Below, piece after piece: positions 11,570 to 22,115 of a stretch of DNA of 64,000 nucleotides. The notes below the pieces were generated by a model. It had not been told where the DNA came from, ran no database searches, and was given only the letters and a program-made list of their open reading frames with translations. This stretch comes from Dugong dugon. Taxonomy: Eukaryota > Chordata > Mammalia > Sirenia > Dugongidae. The stretch lies in NCBI GenBank assembly GCA_030035585.1, contig CM057482.1, positions 50,883,501 through 50,947,500 on the forward strand, read 5' to 3'. The position numbers and the translations under genes were made by a program. The first letter of the stretch is position 1. Each line of letters starts with the position of its first letter.

Positions 11570-12139
11570 GTAAATACCTATCTTAAAAGATGGTTAACCA
11601 CCCCAGCATGCAGGAAAATGCAAACTAAGATCCCATATAAATGCCACTTACACCTAGCTGGCTGATGGGAACAAAAAATGCCTGACAATATCAAGGACTG
11701 TCACAAGAAAGGAGACGGGGAAACACACACTGCTAGTAGGGCTGTTCACTAGCACATCCATTTTGCCAAAAAAAATTGGCAGCATCTGATAAACTTGACG
11801 ATTTTGCACTATATCCCATGGCAATTTCAATAATTGATAAATAGTCTAGACAAATTTCTCTCATGTTCAAAAAAAGACACTCACAAGAGTATTCATAATA
11901 GCCTAGTTTGTAATACCCACTGTCGTCAAATTGATTCCAGAGCTCTGGTGGCACGGAGGTTAAGAGCTCGGCTGCTAACAAAAGGTCAGCAGTTTGAATC
12001 CACCAGCGGCTTCTTGGAAACCCTACGGGGCAGTTCTACTCTGTCCTATAGGGTTTCTATGAGTCAGAATCAACTCAAGGGCAACGGGTTTGGTTTTCTG
12101 GGTTTTGTTTGTAATAGACAAAAACTGGGAACTTTCTAT
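11570..12139 (+). pseudogene. Old L1 ORF2 3' part, left half of a split element
   Basis: Motifs follow the end of mammalian L1 ORF2: gcaggaaaatgcaaactaag, acacactgctagtagggctg, attcataatagcctagttt and acaaaaactggga. It is interrupted by the SINE at 11916-12106 and then by the RTE insertion at 12158-15215. The sequence resumes at 15226 (see that entry). Confidence 0.8.
11916..12106 (+). mobile_element. tRNA-derived SINE with inverted tail fragment at its 5' end
   Basis: An exact 10-bp duplication gtttgtaata (11906-11915 and 12107-12116) bounds the insertion. The SINE head gagctctggtggcacgg starts only at about 11939. The 24 bases between the duplication and the head (actgtcgtcaaattgattcc) are the reverse complement of the SINE/RTE tail. 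The inverted piece is therefore part of the same insertion. Confidence 0.88.
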
Positions 12140-12157
12140 ACATCGCTAATATTTGTG

Positions 12158-13857
12158 GCTGACAGGTGCCATCGAGTCAGTCTGACTCATAGTGACCTTA
12201 CGTACAACAGAACGAAACACTACTCGCTCCTGCGCCATCCTCAAAATGGTTGTTATGTTTGAGCCCACTGCTGAAGCCACTGTGCCAATCCCTCACTGAT
12301 GGTCTTCCTCTTTTTCGTTCACCATCTACTTTACCAAGCATGATATACTTCTCCAGGGACTAGTCCCTTCTGATAATATGTCCAAAGTACCTGAGACGAA
12401 GTCTGGCCGTCCTCCTTTCTAAGGAACATTCTGGCTGTACTTCTTCCAAGACAGACTTCTGGTAGTCCATGGTATATTCAAAATTCTTTGTCAACACCAT
12501 AATTCAAAGGTATCAGTTCTTCTTTGGTCTTCCTTATTCATGGTCCAGATTTTGCATGCATAAGAGGTGACTGAAAATACCAGAGCTTCTCGGGTCCGGT
12601 GTACCTTAGTCTTCAAAGTGACATCCTTGCTTTTTAGTACTTTAAAGAGGTCTCTTACAGCAGATTTACCCAATGCACTACAGTTTTATTTCTTGACTGC
12701 TGCTTCCATGGGCATTGATTATAGATCCAAGCAAAATGAAATCCTTGACAACTACAATCTTTTCCCCATTTATCATGTTATTGCTTATTGGTCCAGTTGT
12801 GAGGATTTTTGTTTTCTTTATGTGAGGTGTAATCCATACTGAAGGCTGAAGTCTTTGATCTTCATCAGTAAGTGCTTCAAGTCTCCTTCACTTTCAGCAA
12901 GCAAGGTTGTGTCATCTACATATTGCAGGTTGTTAATTAGTCTTCCTCCAATGCTGATGCCACGTTCTAATTCATATAATCCAGCTTCTCCAGATTATTT
13001 GCTCAGTATACAGAATGAAAAAGTATGGTGAAAGGATACTTACTCACCTTTCCTGAAGCACACCTTTCCTGATTTTAAACTATCCAGTATTCCCTTGTTC
13101 TGTTCGAAAAAACTGCCTCTTGGTCTATGGACAGGTTCAGCATCAGCACAATTAAGTGTTCTGGAATTCCTATGCTTTACAATGTTATCCATAACTTGTT
13201 ATGACCCATGCAGTCGAACACCTTTGCACAGTCAATAAAACACAGGTAAACATCTTTCTGATATTCTCTGCTTTCAACCAAGATCCATCTGACATCAGCA
13301 ATGATAGCCCTCATTCCACATCCTCTTCTAAATCTGGCTTGAATTTCTGACAGTTCCCTGTCCATGTACTGCTACAACCATTTTTCAATTATCTTCAGCA
13401 AAATTTTACTAGCCTGTAATATTAATATTATTTAATAATTTCTGCATTCCATTGGATCACCTTTCTTTGGAATGGGCACAACTATGGATCTCTTCCAGTC
13501 AGTTGACCAGGTAGCTGTCTTACAAATTTCTTGGCATAGACAAGTAAGCGCTTCCAGCATTGTATCCGTTTGTTGGAACATTTCCATCGCTGGTTTGTCA
13601 ATTCCTGCAGCCTTATTTTTTGCCAATGTCTTCAGGGCAGCTTGGACTTCTTCCTTCAGTACCATCAGCTCTTGATCTTATGCTACTTCCTGAAATGGCT
13701 GAATGTCGCCCAATTCTTTTTGGTACAATGGCTCTGTTAGTCCTTCCACCTTCTTTTGATGCTTCCTGCATCATTCAATATTTTGCCCACAGAATCCTTC
13801 AAAATTTCAACTTCAGGCTTGAATTTTTTCTTCAGTTATTTCAGCTTGAGAAATGCT
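12158..13857 (-). pseudogene. RTE LINE, reverse transcriptase half (3' part of an inverted-5' element)
   Basis: Read on the minus strand, 13665-13432 gives VQAALKTLAKNKAAGIDKPA and ATWSTDWKRSIVVPIPKKGD. 13365-13177 gives LSEIQARFRRGCGMRAIIAD and QKDVYLCFIDCAKVFDCMGH. 12673-12491 gives the late RT region GKSAVRDLFKVLKSKDVTLK. These are RTE/BovB reverse transcriptase fingers, palm and C-terminal motifs. Stops and small frameshifts separate the blocks, so it is non-functional. The fragment ends in the RTE tail at about 12158. Its 5' edge (13857, aagctgaaataactgaag side) abuts the oppositely oriented endonuclease half at 13865-15215. Confidence 0.95.
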
Positions 13858-13864
13858 GACTGTG

Positions 13865-15215
13865 TTGGAAAAAGGACTGGCAATATACTTATAAAAAAAT
13901 TGGCCAGTGAAAACATCATGAATAGCAGTGGAACACTGTCTGATATAGTGCCAGAAGGTGAGGCCCCTCAAGTTGGAAGGCACTCAAAATACGACTGGGG
14001 AAGAGCTGCCTCCTCAAAGTAGAGGCGACCTTCATGATGTGGATGGAGTAAAGCTTTCAGGACCTTCATCAGCTGATGTGGCATAACTCAAAATGAGAAG
14101 AAACAGCTGCAAACATCCGTTAATAATCAGAACAGAGAATTACAAAATATGAATCTAGGAAAATTGGATGTCATTATAAATGAAATGGAACACATAAAGA
14201 TCAATATCCTAGGCATTAGTGAGCTGAAATGGACTGGCACTGGCCATTTTGCTTTGACACTCATATGGGTTACTATGCCAGGAATGACAAATTGAAGACA
14301 AATGGCGTCACATTCATCATCAAAAAGAACATTTCAAGATCTATTCTGAACTACAACGCTGTCAGTGATAGGATAATATCCATACACCTACAAAGAAGAA
14401 CAGTTAATATGACTATTATTTAAATTTGCACACCAACCACTAATGCCAAAGATGAAGAAATTGAAGATTTTTACCAACCCCTGCAGATTGTAATTGATCA
14501 AACACGCAATCAAGATGCATTGATAATTACTGGTGGTTGGAATATGAAACCTGGAAACGAAGGATCAGTAGTTGGAAAATACAGCTGTGGTGACAGAAAC
14601 AATGTCAGAGATCATATGATAGAATTTTGCAAGACAAAAATTACTCATTGGAAATATCTTTTTTCAACAACATAAATGGCAACTATATATGTGGACCTCG
14701 CCAGATGAAATACACAGGAATCAAATCAATTATATCTGTAGAAAAAGACAATGGAGAAGCTCAATATCATCAGTCAGAACAAGGCCAGGCACCGACTGTG
14801 GAAGAGACCATCAATTGCTCATATGCAAATTCAAGTTGAAGCTGAAGAAAATTAAAGAAAGTTTACTAGGGCCAAAGTACGACCTTGAGTATATTCCACC
14901 TGAATTTAGAGACTACCTCAAGAGTAGATTTGACACACTGAACACTAATGACCAAAGACTAGTTGAGCTGTGGGATGACATCAAGGACATCACAGATGAA
15001 GAAGGAAAAAGGTCATTAAGAAGACAGTAAAGAAAGACTAAAATGGATGTCAGAAGAGACTCTGAAACTTGCTCTTGAATGCAGAACAGCTAAAGAAAAT
15101 GGAAGAAATGATGAAGTAAAGGAGTTGAACAGAACATTTCAAAAGGCTGCTCAAGAAGACAAAGTATGATAATGAAATGTACAAAGACCTGGAGTTAGAA
15201 AACCAAAAGGGAAGA
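13865..15215 (+). pseudogene. RTE LINE, 5' UTR and endonuclease half (inverted relative to RT half)
   Basis: It starts with 5'-UTR sequence related to AfroSINE (aaaggactggcaatatac, ccagtgaaaacatcatg). From about 14150 the plus strand gives MNLGKLDVI, ILGISELKWTGTGHFA and then IYTPTT- and DALIITGG-like blocks. These are apurinic-endonuclease motifs of RTE ORF2. Further on come TWTSPDEIHRNQINYI and DYDLEYIPPEFRD-like blocks of the endonuclease-RT linker, ending at aaccaaaagggaaga. Several stops break the frame. The 3' edge corresponds in the family consensus (recalled) to the point about ten bases before the RT half begins. Confidence 0.94.
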
Positions 15216-15225
15216 TCCATTAATA

Positions 15226-15545
15226 GAAAATCAATAAACAGTACGCTCATACAACGAAATACCATGCAGCAGTGAAAACTGATGAACTACAGCTACATAT
15301 TTTAATGTGGATGAATCTCACAAACATGTTGAGCAAAAAAGACAAATTATAAAAAAACACAGAGTTTGGTATCATTTACATAATGTTTAAAGACCTGCAG
15401 AAATAATAACCATAGGTGTACTTACAAACATAGTAAATTCTAAACAAGTACAAAACTCTGACAGTGGTTACCTCTGTGTAGAAGACAATGAGATGCAATC
15501 AAGAAGGGCACACAGTGGCTCCAAGTATATTACAATCATGATGGT
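15226..15545 (+). pseudogene. Old L1 ORF2 end and 3' UTR, right half of a split element
   Basis: It continues the L1 interrupted at 12139: acgctcatacaacgaaatac, catgcagcagtgaaaactg, gtggatgaatctcacaaac, gagcaaaaaagacaaatt, ctgacagtggttacctctg. Joined over the RTE insertion, the two halves follow normal L1 order. Confidence 0.82.
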
Positions 15546-16075
15546 ATAAAATACGTCCACAAATCATTTGGTACTCCCTTCAAAAGGTGGAACCTGATTC
15601 CCCCCTGGAGTATTGGCTGAACTTGGTGACTTCTTTCTAGTGAACAGAATAAGGCAGAAGTGATGGTGTTCAACCACCAAGACTAGGTCATAAAAGACAC
15701 CATGGCTTCCTCTTGAGTCTCGCTTGACCCCTACATTATTACTTTTTACATTATTTTACTCAATCTGGAGAAAGCCAGCTGCCATGTCATAAGGTACTCA
15801 AGCAGCCCTGTGAAAAGCTCTATATGGCAAGAAATGAGGCCTCCAGCCAATAGCCATGTAAAACAAACGTTGGATGTGGATCCTCCAACCCCAGTAAAGC
15901 CCTCAGATGACAGCAGCCGGTCCACATCTTGACCCTGAGCCATAATCACCCAGCTAAGCCACTTGCAGATTCCTGACCCACAGACTCTACTTTTGAGATT
16001 ATAAATGTTGATTGTGTTATGCCAGTAAGCTTTAGCATAATTTGTTACATAGAAGTAGATAGCCATACAGTAATA
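15546..16075 (+). mobile_element. Solo LTR, MLT1-type ERVL-MaLR
   Basis: Diagnostic words in order: gccagctgccatgtcataag, ctcaagcagccctgtg, gtggatcctccaacccc, ccctcagatgacagcagcc, acccagctaagccacttgc, gattcctgacccacaga, ttataaatgttgattgtg and taatttgttacatag. The LTR is old and solo. Confidence 0.88.
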
Positions 16076-16189
16076 TTCTATGCCTTAAACAGATTGTGGG
16101 TGCATGCATAGGTGTTAGTCACATTATTCCTTTTACCTTTTTGTATGCCAAATATTTTATAATAAAAATATAATCCAAAAGAAAGGACA

Positions 16190-16441
16190 GGGGGACCTCA
16201 TACCATCAAGAAAGCAGTGCCGGGAGCAGAGCACATCCTTTGGACAGGGGTCCCTGCGCTGAGAAGCTCCTAGTCCAGGGGAACACTTATGAGAAGGCCG
16301 ACAGAGAGACAAAGACTTCCCCTGGAGCTGAAGCCCTGAATTTGGACTTTTAGCCTACTTTGACTGTGAGGAAATAAACTTCTCTTCATTAAAACCATCC
16401 AGTGTGGTATTTCTGTTATGGCAGCACTAGATAACTAAGAC
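16190..16441 (+). mobile_element. 3' half of a MaLR-type LTR
   Basis: It has the 3' half of the LTR seen complete at 38854-39366: gcagtgccgggagcagag, catcctttggacag, gagaagctcctagtcc, cccctggagctgaagccctg, ataaacttctcttc, gcagcactagataactaag. The 5' half is absent. Confidence 0.87.
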
Positions 16442-17165
16442 ACTATATAATGACTAAAGGGTCAGTACACCAGGAGAACACAACCATAATAAATATTTAC
16501 CCAAACAATGACAGGGCTCCAAAATACAAAAAACAAACTCTAACAGCATTGAAAAGAGAGATAGACAGATCCACAATAATACTAGGAGACTTTAACACAT
16601 CACTTTCAGTGAAGGATAGAACATCCAGAAAGAAGCTCAGTAAAGACAAGGAAGATCTAAGTGCCGCAATCAACCAAATTAATCTCATGGACATATACTG
16701 AACGCTCCACCCAACAGCAGCCAAGTATACCTCCTTTTCCAACGCACATGAAACATTCTCCAGAACAGACTACATATTAGGCCATAAAGCAAGCCTTAAC
16801 AGAATCCAAAGCATCTTTTCTGATCATAAAGCCAAAAAAGTAGAACTCTATAACAGAAAAAGCAAGAAAAAAAAGTAAAGCACATGAAAACTGAAGAACA
16901 CCTTGCTCAAAAACTACTGGATTACAGAAGAAATTAAGGACGAAATAGAGAAACACATAGAATCAAATGAGAATGAAAACATCCTACCAGAACCTTTGGG
17001 ACACAGCAAAAGCAGTGCTCAGAGGTCAATTTGTAGCAAGAAATGCACACATTCAAAAAGAAGAAAGGGCCAAAATGAAAACATTAACCCTACAATTCAA
17101 ACAAATAGAAAGAGAGCAGCAAAAGAAGCCTCAGGCACCAGAAGAAAGCAAATAATAAAAATTAG
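16442..17165 (+). pseudogene. L1 ORF2 endonuclease and linker remnant
   Basis: The frame 16450-16701 reads NTTIINIYPNND, LKREIDRSTIILGDFNTSLS and VKDRTSRKKLSKD, with the conserved GDFN of the L1 endonuclease. It stops after MDIY, then continues out of frame with TLHPTAAKY and GHKASLNR blocks. 16967-17155 gives YQNLWDTAKAVLRGQFVARN, the linker ahead of the reverse transcriptase. The polymerase domain never follows: at about 17170 the sequence passes directly into 3' UTR. Confidence 0.92.
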
Positions 17166-17169
17166 AACA

Positions 17170-17877
17170 GAATTACTGCATCCTACTTTGGTCAGTGGCG
17201 TCTGGGGTCTTAAAAGCTTGCAAGCGGCCATCTAAGATACCTCCACTGATCCCAACCACTTGGAGTAAAGGAGAACGAAGAACACCAAAGACACAAGGAA
17301 AGTATTAGCCCAAGATACAGAATGGGCCACAAAAGCCAGAGACTTCATCAGCCTGAAACAAGAAGAACTAGATGGTGCCCAGCTACTACCAATGAACGTC
17401 CTGACAGGGAATACAACAGAGGGTCCCTGATGGAGCAGTAGAACGATGGGATACAGAACTCAAATTCTAGTAAGAAAACCAGACTTAATGGTCTGACTGA
17501 GACTGGAGGTGCCCCAGAAAGCATCGCCCCTGGTCTCTCTATCACCCCAGAACTAAAACAATTTCCGAGGCCAACTCTTCAGACAGGGATTGGACTGGAC
17601 TGTGGGACATAAAGTGAAACCTGTGAAGAATGTGCCTCTTAGTCAAGTAGATACAAGAGACCAAAGGGGTGGCTTCTGTCCAGAGGTGAGATGGGAAGGC
17701 AGAGAGAGTTAGGAGCTGGTTGAATGTTCATGGGGAATCAGGGGTGGAGGGGAGGAGTGTGCTGTTGCTGAATGGGGTGAGCGGTTGGGGTCTCATAACA
17801 ATGTATGTAAAAAAAAAAATTCTGTATGGGAGACTAACTTGAAATGTAAATTTCATTTAATTAGAACAATAAATAAA
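17170..17877 (+). mobile_element. Elephant-type L1 3' UTR joined to the endonuclease remnant
   Basis: It begins ggcgtctggggtcttaaaag and has gcggccatctaagatacctc, agaagaactagatggtgccc, ggattggactggactgtggg, gagactaacttgaaatgtaa and a terminal caataaataaaag. The same block, less complete, is at 37744-38060, and in reverse at 42339-42985. The RT and C-terminal ORF2 coding are missing between 17165 and here, so the element has a large internal deletion. Confidence 0.88.
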
Positions 17878-18283
17878 AGTAAATCATTCACAGAAAGAAA
17901 AAAAAAAGAAGGGACAGAGGAGTGACCAGCAGCGACCCACTGTGTATGTGCTGAGATAGTGAAGTTCCTCCTCATGGAACAAGCTGAGTGTCTGGAAAGA
18001 GCCAGGTGCTCCTTGAAAGGTAGATGACATAAAGTGCTGGAAATAAACTTTAACGTGAGTAGCCACCCAACACGGTTACAGACAATGTCTGTCCATCACT
18101 TGCCAATGAACAACTCCCATGCTTGAGTTGAGTCAACCTCCTAGCTCACAGTCACACACGGTAAATGGTAAAAGACTGATGCATAACAGACATGCACTTT
18201 ACTGCTGGGGATGACCAGGGAATGGCTTCTCTCCTCAGGGAGATAAGAGACTTAGAAAAGCCCCATCAAAGCAGTTGGGGGAG
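17878..18283. other. A-rich L1 tail region then single-copy DNA
   Basis: An A-rich run at about 17895-17910 is probably part of, or next to, the L1 tail. The rest is unassigned. Confidence 0.45.
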
Positions 18284-18478
18284 TCCCTGGGTGGTGTAAA
18301 TGATTAATGCCGTGGGCTGCTAACCCAAAGGTTGGAGGTTCGAGTCCACCCCGAGGCACCTCAGAAGAAAGGCCTGGCAATCTATTTCTGAAAAACCAGC
18401 CACTGAAAACCCTGTGAAACACAGTTCTACTTTGATACACATGGAGTGGCCAGGAGTCAGCGGCAACTGGTTTTAAGG
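18284..18478 (+). mobile_element. tRNA-derived afrotherian SINE
   Basis: The head is gagtccctgggtggtgtaaa, the B-box is ggttcgagtccacc and the body is ggcctggcaatctatttctg with ccactgaaaaccctgtg. The tail is caactggtttt. Confidence 0.92.
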
Positions 18479-19884
18479 GTGAGGAGTCATGGGGAGTTGT
18501 GTTTAGGCAGGAGGACGTGTTGTACTAAAGTCAGGAGACTTTTTTGGGTCAAGAGAAGGTAGTGTGCTTGAGCCTGGAGGCTGGGCAGCACATTCTCCTG
18601 GCTGCTCGTGGGGGCTGGGGGGCCCACCTCGTCAACTCATCTTCTCACGTCTTGAGGTCATCAGAGAAGGGCAGGACTCCCAGAAGGCAGGACCTGGTCA
18701 ACAGCACATCTTTCTGTGCCTGTGTGTGTGTGTCTGTGTGTCTGTGTGTGTGTGTGTGTCTGTGTCTGTGTGTGTGTGTGTATGTCTTTCTCTGTCTCTC
18801 TCCCTGTCATGCTCCAGAAACCAAAAGTGTACTGCATTCCTTAGAACCAGTTTGAGCTGATCAGAGCCAACCGATGTAGCTAAATCCACCAGAACCAGTT
18901 AAATTCAGCAGCCCCAGCCTAATTCAAGCCTAAACACCACCACAGAACTATTTAAGACCACTATTTTAAAGTCTGTTTTAAGAACCTAGGTTTTATAGCA
19001 ATGTGTGCCATTTTCCTCAATTGGCTCATTCAAAGAACTGTGTCCAAAATCCACTTTAATTGAAACCACTTTTCCCGCCATGATCTGACAGTTGAAGCAA
19101 TGTCTAATATATTCTGAGTTTGCTTTCTTTTTTAAAAAACGTGTCGTTAAGGTGACAGAAGGGCTGAAGCTACCCTTTTAGTGTTCTCTTTTTGACCTTC
19201 ACTTGTTGGGAAATGACCTCTGAGAATCTGGATCCATTTTTTGTTTGTACTCATTATTCTCCAGGGATGCCACGCTCTGGCCCTTGTGGACAGACGGAGC
19301 AGGAAGGCGTAGTGGGAAGGCAGTTGGTGAAGAGAGACGGATGTGATGGGGATGACGGTCCCCAGTGAGTGCCCAGCCACCACCACAGCCACCGCAGGAC
19401 AGAGACACAGAGCTGGAACAGGACACGGCCCCGCTCGGCCCCTCTGGATCGATACCCACCTGCCTCCTTTTCCTCTCTTCCCAGTGAAGCTAGGGCCCGG
19501 CTCAGACACAGCCCGAAGCGTGTGATGCCTGTGCATCCCTGGCATCCAATCCCCCTGCCCTGCACAGGGTCTGGGTGGTGGGGCAGCAGGCACCCTGCTA
19601 TGGAGGCAGCCAGGGCCAGGGATGTCTCTGCCCCCCGGAGAACATGCCACCCCACATCCCAGCAGCTCTCCACCCCCAGAACTGGCAGGAGGGTGAGGTC
19701 CAAGAGCCCCTGTGGCCACAGCCCACTCCTGCGTGGCCCAGCACCACAGGCTCCACGTGAGAAACACAGCGGGCCCCAGGGGACCCCGGAGTTCCTTCAG
19801 CTGGGCTTCCAAGATACCAGTTAGCCCTCCCCAGGAGGAAACCAAGGCAGAGCACCCATACAGGGGGCTGAGGGCTCCCATGCT
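18479..19884. other. Single-copy DNA, GC-rich from 19250, with a 244-aa minus frame
   Basis: It includes an imperfect TG tract at 18715-18786. The minus frame 19147-19881 (244 aa) is the longest in the window. It is rich in Gly, Pro, Ser and Leu, without a recognisable domain, and a 151-aa plus frame overlaps it. I regard both as chance frames in GC-rich sequence. Confidence 0.5.
18715..18786. repeat. Imperfect (TG)n microsatellite
   Basis: TG dinucleotides are interrupted by single C and A changes (tgtgtctgtgtg), trailing into a pyrimidine-rich tct tract. Confidence 0.95.
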
Positions 19885-20000
19885 GGCTCAGGACTCAGCT
19901 GCTGTGGCCTTGAGCCTCAGTTTCCTCTGCTGGGAAATGGAGACAGTAACAGTTCCTACGTCCTAAGATGGATGTGTGACTTCAAAGAGACATTGGCAGG
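19885..20000 (+). mobile_element. MIR element, partial
   Basis: ccttgagcctcagtttcctc followed by ctgggaaatggagacagtaa and tcctacgtcctaa matches the MIR 3' half in forward orientation. Confidence 0.75.
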
Positions 20001-21154
20001 AATCAGTGGAAAATACAGGCCAGCTCTGTTCATAAAGCCACCAGATCCTGCTACCCAGAAGGTCCCCTGCGCCCACTCCCACCCCAGCCTCCAGTCAGCC
20101 CAGAGTACTCCTCAGCCCAAGCAGTAATGCTCAGGAGCTTGTTCTCACCTGGCTGAGACCCAGGCCAGCGGCCACAGCACCAGCACCAAGCCCAGCATAC
20201 AGGAGGGTTTGATGACCACCACCCATCCCAGAATCCCACCTGCCATCTCTGTACCCCCAATCAGCTGAGAGCACACTTCACACCAACACGTGAGAGTCTA
20301 GACACCCTCCCAGGACACGCCTTTTCAGGGAGGAAGCTCGTTAACCCAGGAGGAGGCAGGCTCCGTCTAGCACCACTTACATCTTAGCAGGAGCCGGGCC
20401 CAAAGCAGGAGCTGCAGAGCATCCTGGGTGCTTTGGATCACCCCAGTCCCCTTCCCACATGGCCTGGGGCCCACACCCTCCCCAGTCATCCCTTTCCCTG
20501 GGGAACCTCAGCTCTTGATGGGTTTCCCCAGGAGAGACAGGAGTCTTTCTTGGGGGCACTGGATGGAGGTTGGGGGGGTCCTCCACCTGGTGGGTGGGTA
20601 GAGGAGCTCAGCTGCCCTCAGAGCTCACCCCGGGCCAGCCCCCTCCAACCCAACCTGAGATGGACTTGGTGGTCCCCTTATAGCACTGTGGCTGGGGTTG
20701 TCAATGAGGCGACATCCCTCTCCGAGGCCAACTTGTCCATTGCACCACAGGGCTTGGGGGCCCCGGCATCCCACACCAGCCTTGAAGAGGAGAAGTCAAA
20801 CATGAGTTTGGGCTTTTTACATATGCTGAAAGAGACTCTAGAAAACAATGCATTGGCAAAAGCCTAAAAGAAACACAAAACCGCCATGCACGGCCCAAAA
20901 CTGAGTGTTACAGCGTGATCCTGGCAGTGTCATCCACATCAACACCAGAACAATCACTCAACACACTCACCACACACACACCGCAAACACACATCCTCTC
21001 AGCTGGAAAGCAGAAACAAGGGCAGGAGTTTCACTTTCAAGACAAGGCTTTCCTCCACAGGGCCACCTTGCACGTCGCCTCCTTGTGCCACAGCTGGGCG
21101 AAATACACAGGAGGTGGTGGCTGGCGGAGTGTTCACAGAAATGCTTACACCTTC
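20001..21154. other. GC-rich, apparently single-copy DNA
   Basis: No gene or repeat was recognised. It contains a short CA-rich patch near 20960-20985. The 144-aa plus frame at 20433-20867 has no recognisable domain. Confidence 0.5.
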
Positions 21155-21500
21155 TGTCTTAACTACCTACTGCTGCTGGAACAGAAATACCACAAGGGGG
21201 TGGCTTTCAAGGAATTTAAAGAAGAGCAAATTAGGGTCTAAGCTATGTCAACTCTCCTTGCAGGCAGTCCCAGGCACTCTTTGGTTCCTTGGTTTGTACG
21301 TGATCCTCATATAATATCCGTCTTCCCCCTGTGTCTCTGTGACTCTTCTGGTCTTTTTATAACTCAGAAGTGATTAGGTTTGGATATGACCTCATTAAGA
21401 TAACAAAATAAAAACACTATTTCCAAACAGGATCACATCCACGGGTGCAAGGGCCAGGAATTCAACACGTATTTTGAGGGGACACAATGCAGTCCATAAT
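21155..21500 (-). mobile_element. Divergent MaLR-type LTR, inverted
   Basis: It opens tgtcttaactacctactgctg and contains cagaaataccacaagggg, ggttccttggtttgtacgtg, ggatatgacctcattaag and tatttccaaacaggatcaca. It ends gaggggacacaatgcagtcc. It is more decayed than the inverted LTRs at 28631 and 31069. Confidence 0.82.
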
Positions 21501-22035
21501 ATCTTCCACACTTCAGAATTCCTGTAGGGATCCAAGCCCAATGAACAAGGGGGCAGCGTGTCACTTCCAGGTCTGTACCAGGGGGATCACACAGCCGGCA
21601 AGCACAGTCAGGACACGGGCAGCCACACACAGTGACTTCCTGTTTCACCGAGTTACACTTGCGATGGTTACACCTGTGCATGGTCCTATCATGCCAGGAC
21701 CTCAACCATAAATGCAGGCTGTCTTTGGTTTTTATGATGTATTTCACTAGACTTTTTTGTGTTTTTGCAGAGATTATACAACCTGGTGTCACTACTGAAG
21801 ATGGCCCATCACTGAGCCCTCTAATTCTGCTTCTACGGACAAGCTGGACACCAGCCCTGCCAGGCAGCCACACAAAGCTCCTGCCGAACTTGGGAAGGAC
21901 GCTCACTCAAACACCATCAATGTGTCCTTGACTCGGTCAAGGTTGTCACATGCCTCTTTCTATTCTTGCTTTTTAATGACAATTTGCTGTTTTGTTTCAT
22001 TTGGGCCCATCCTTATCATTTATTTTCCAATAACT
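21501..22035. other. Apparently single-copy DNA
   Basis: Minus frame 21433-21906 (157 aa) begins in the LTR and is not a recognisable protein. No other feature was found. Confidence 0.5.
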
Positions 22036-22046
22036 AGACTTTAAAT

Positions 22047-22115
22047 GGAAACCCTGGTGGCATAGTGGTTAAGAGCTACAGCTGCTAACCAAAAGGCTAG
22101 TATTTCAAATCTACC
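22047..22115 (+). mobile_element. Tailless SINE insertion (tRNA-derived head only)
   Basis: Only the head is present: aaaccctggtggcatagtgg, ttaagagctacagctgctaa, then a B-box-like tttcaaatctacc. The copy stops there, with no body, RTE-like tail or A-rich end. An exact 11-bp duplication agactttaaat flanks it directly (22036-22046 and 22116-22126), so the fragment was inserted in this form rather than trimmed later. Confidence 0.9.

Noticed and set aside
18717-18860. Frames with CVCVSVCVC runs suggesting a cysteine-rich peptide
   Set aside because: Microsatellite artefact of the TG tract.
19147-19881. 244-aa minus-strand open frame, the longest in the window
   Set aside because: GC-rich DNA with few stop codons. 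The translation has no domain or motif I know, a 151-aa frame lies on the opposite strand, and no splice or promoter context is visible. A protein search with no homologue would confirm the rejection; a conserved homologue would overturn it.
21433-21906. 157-aa minus frame
   Set aside because: One end is in a MaLR LTR and the rest has no recognisable domain.
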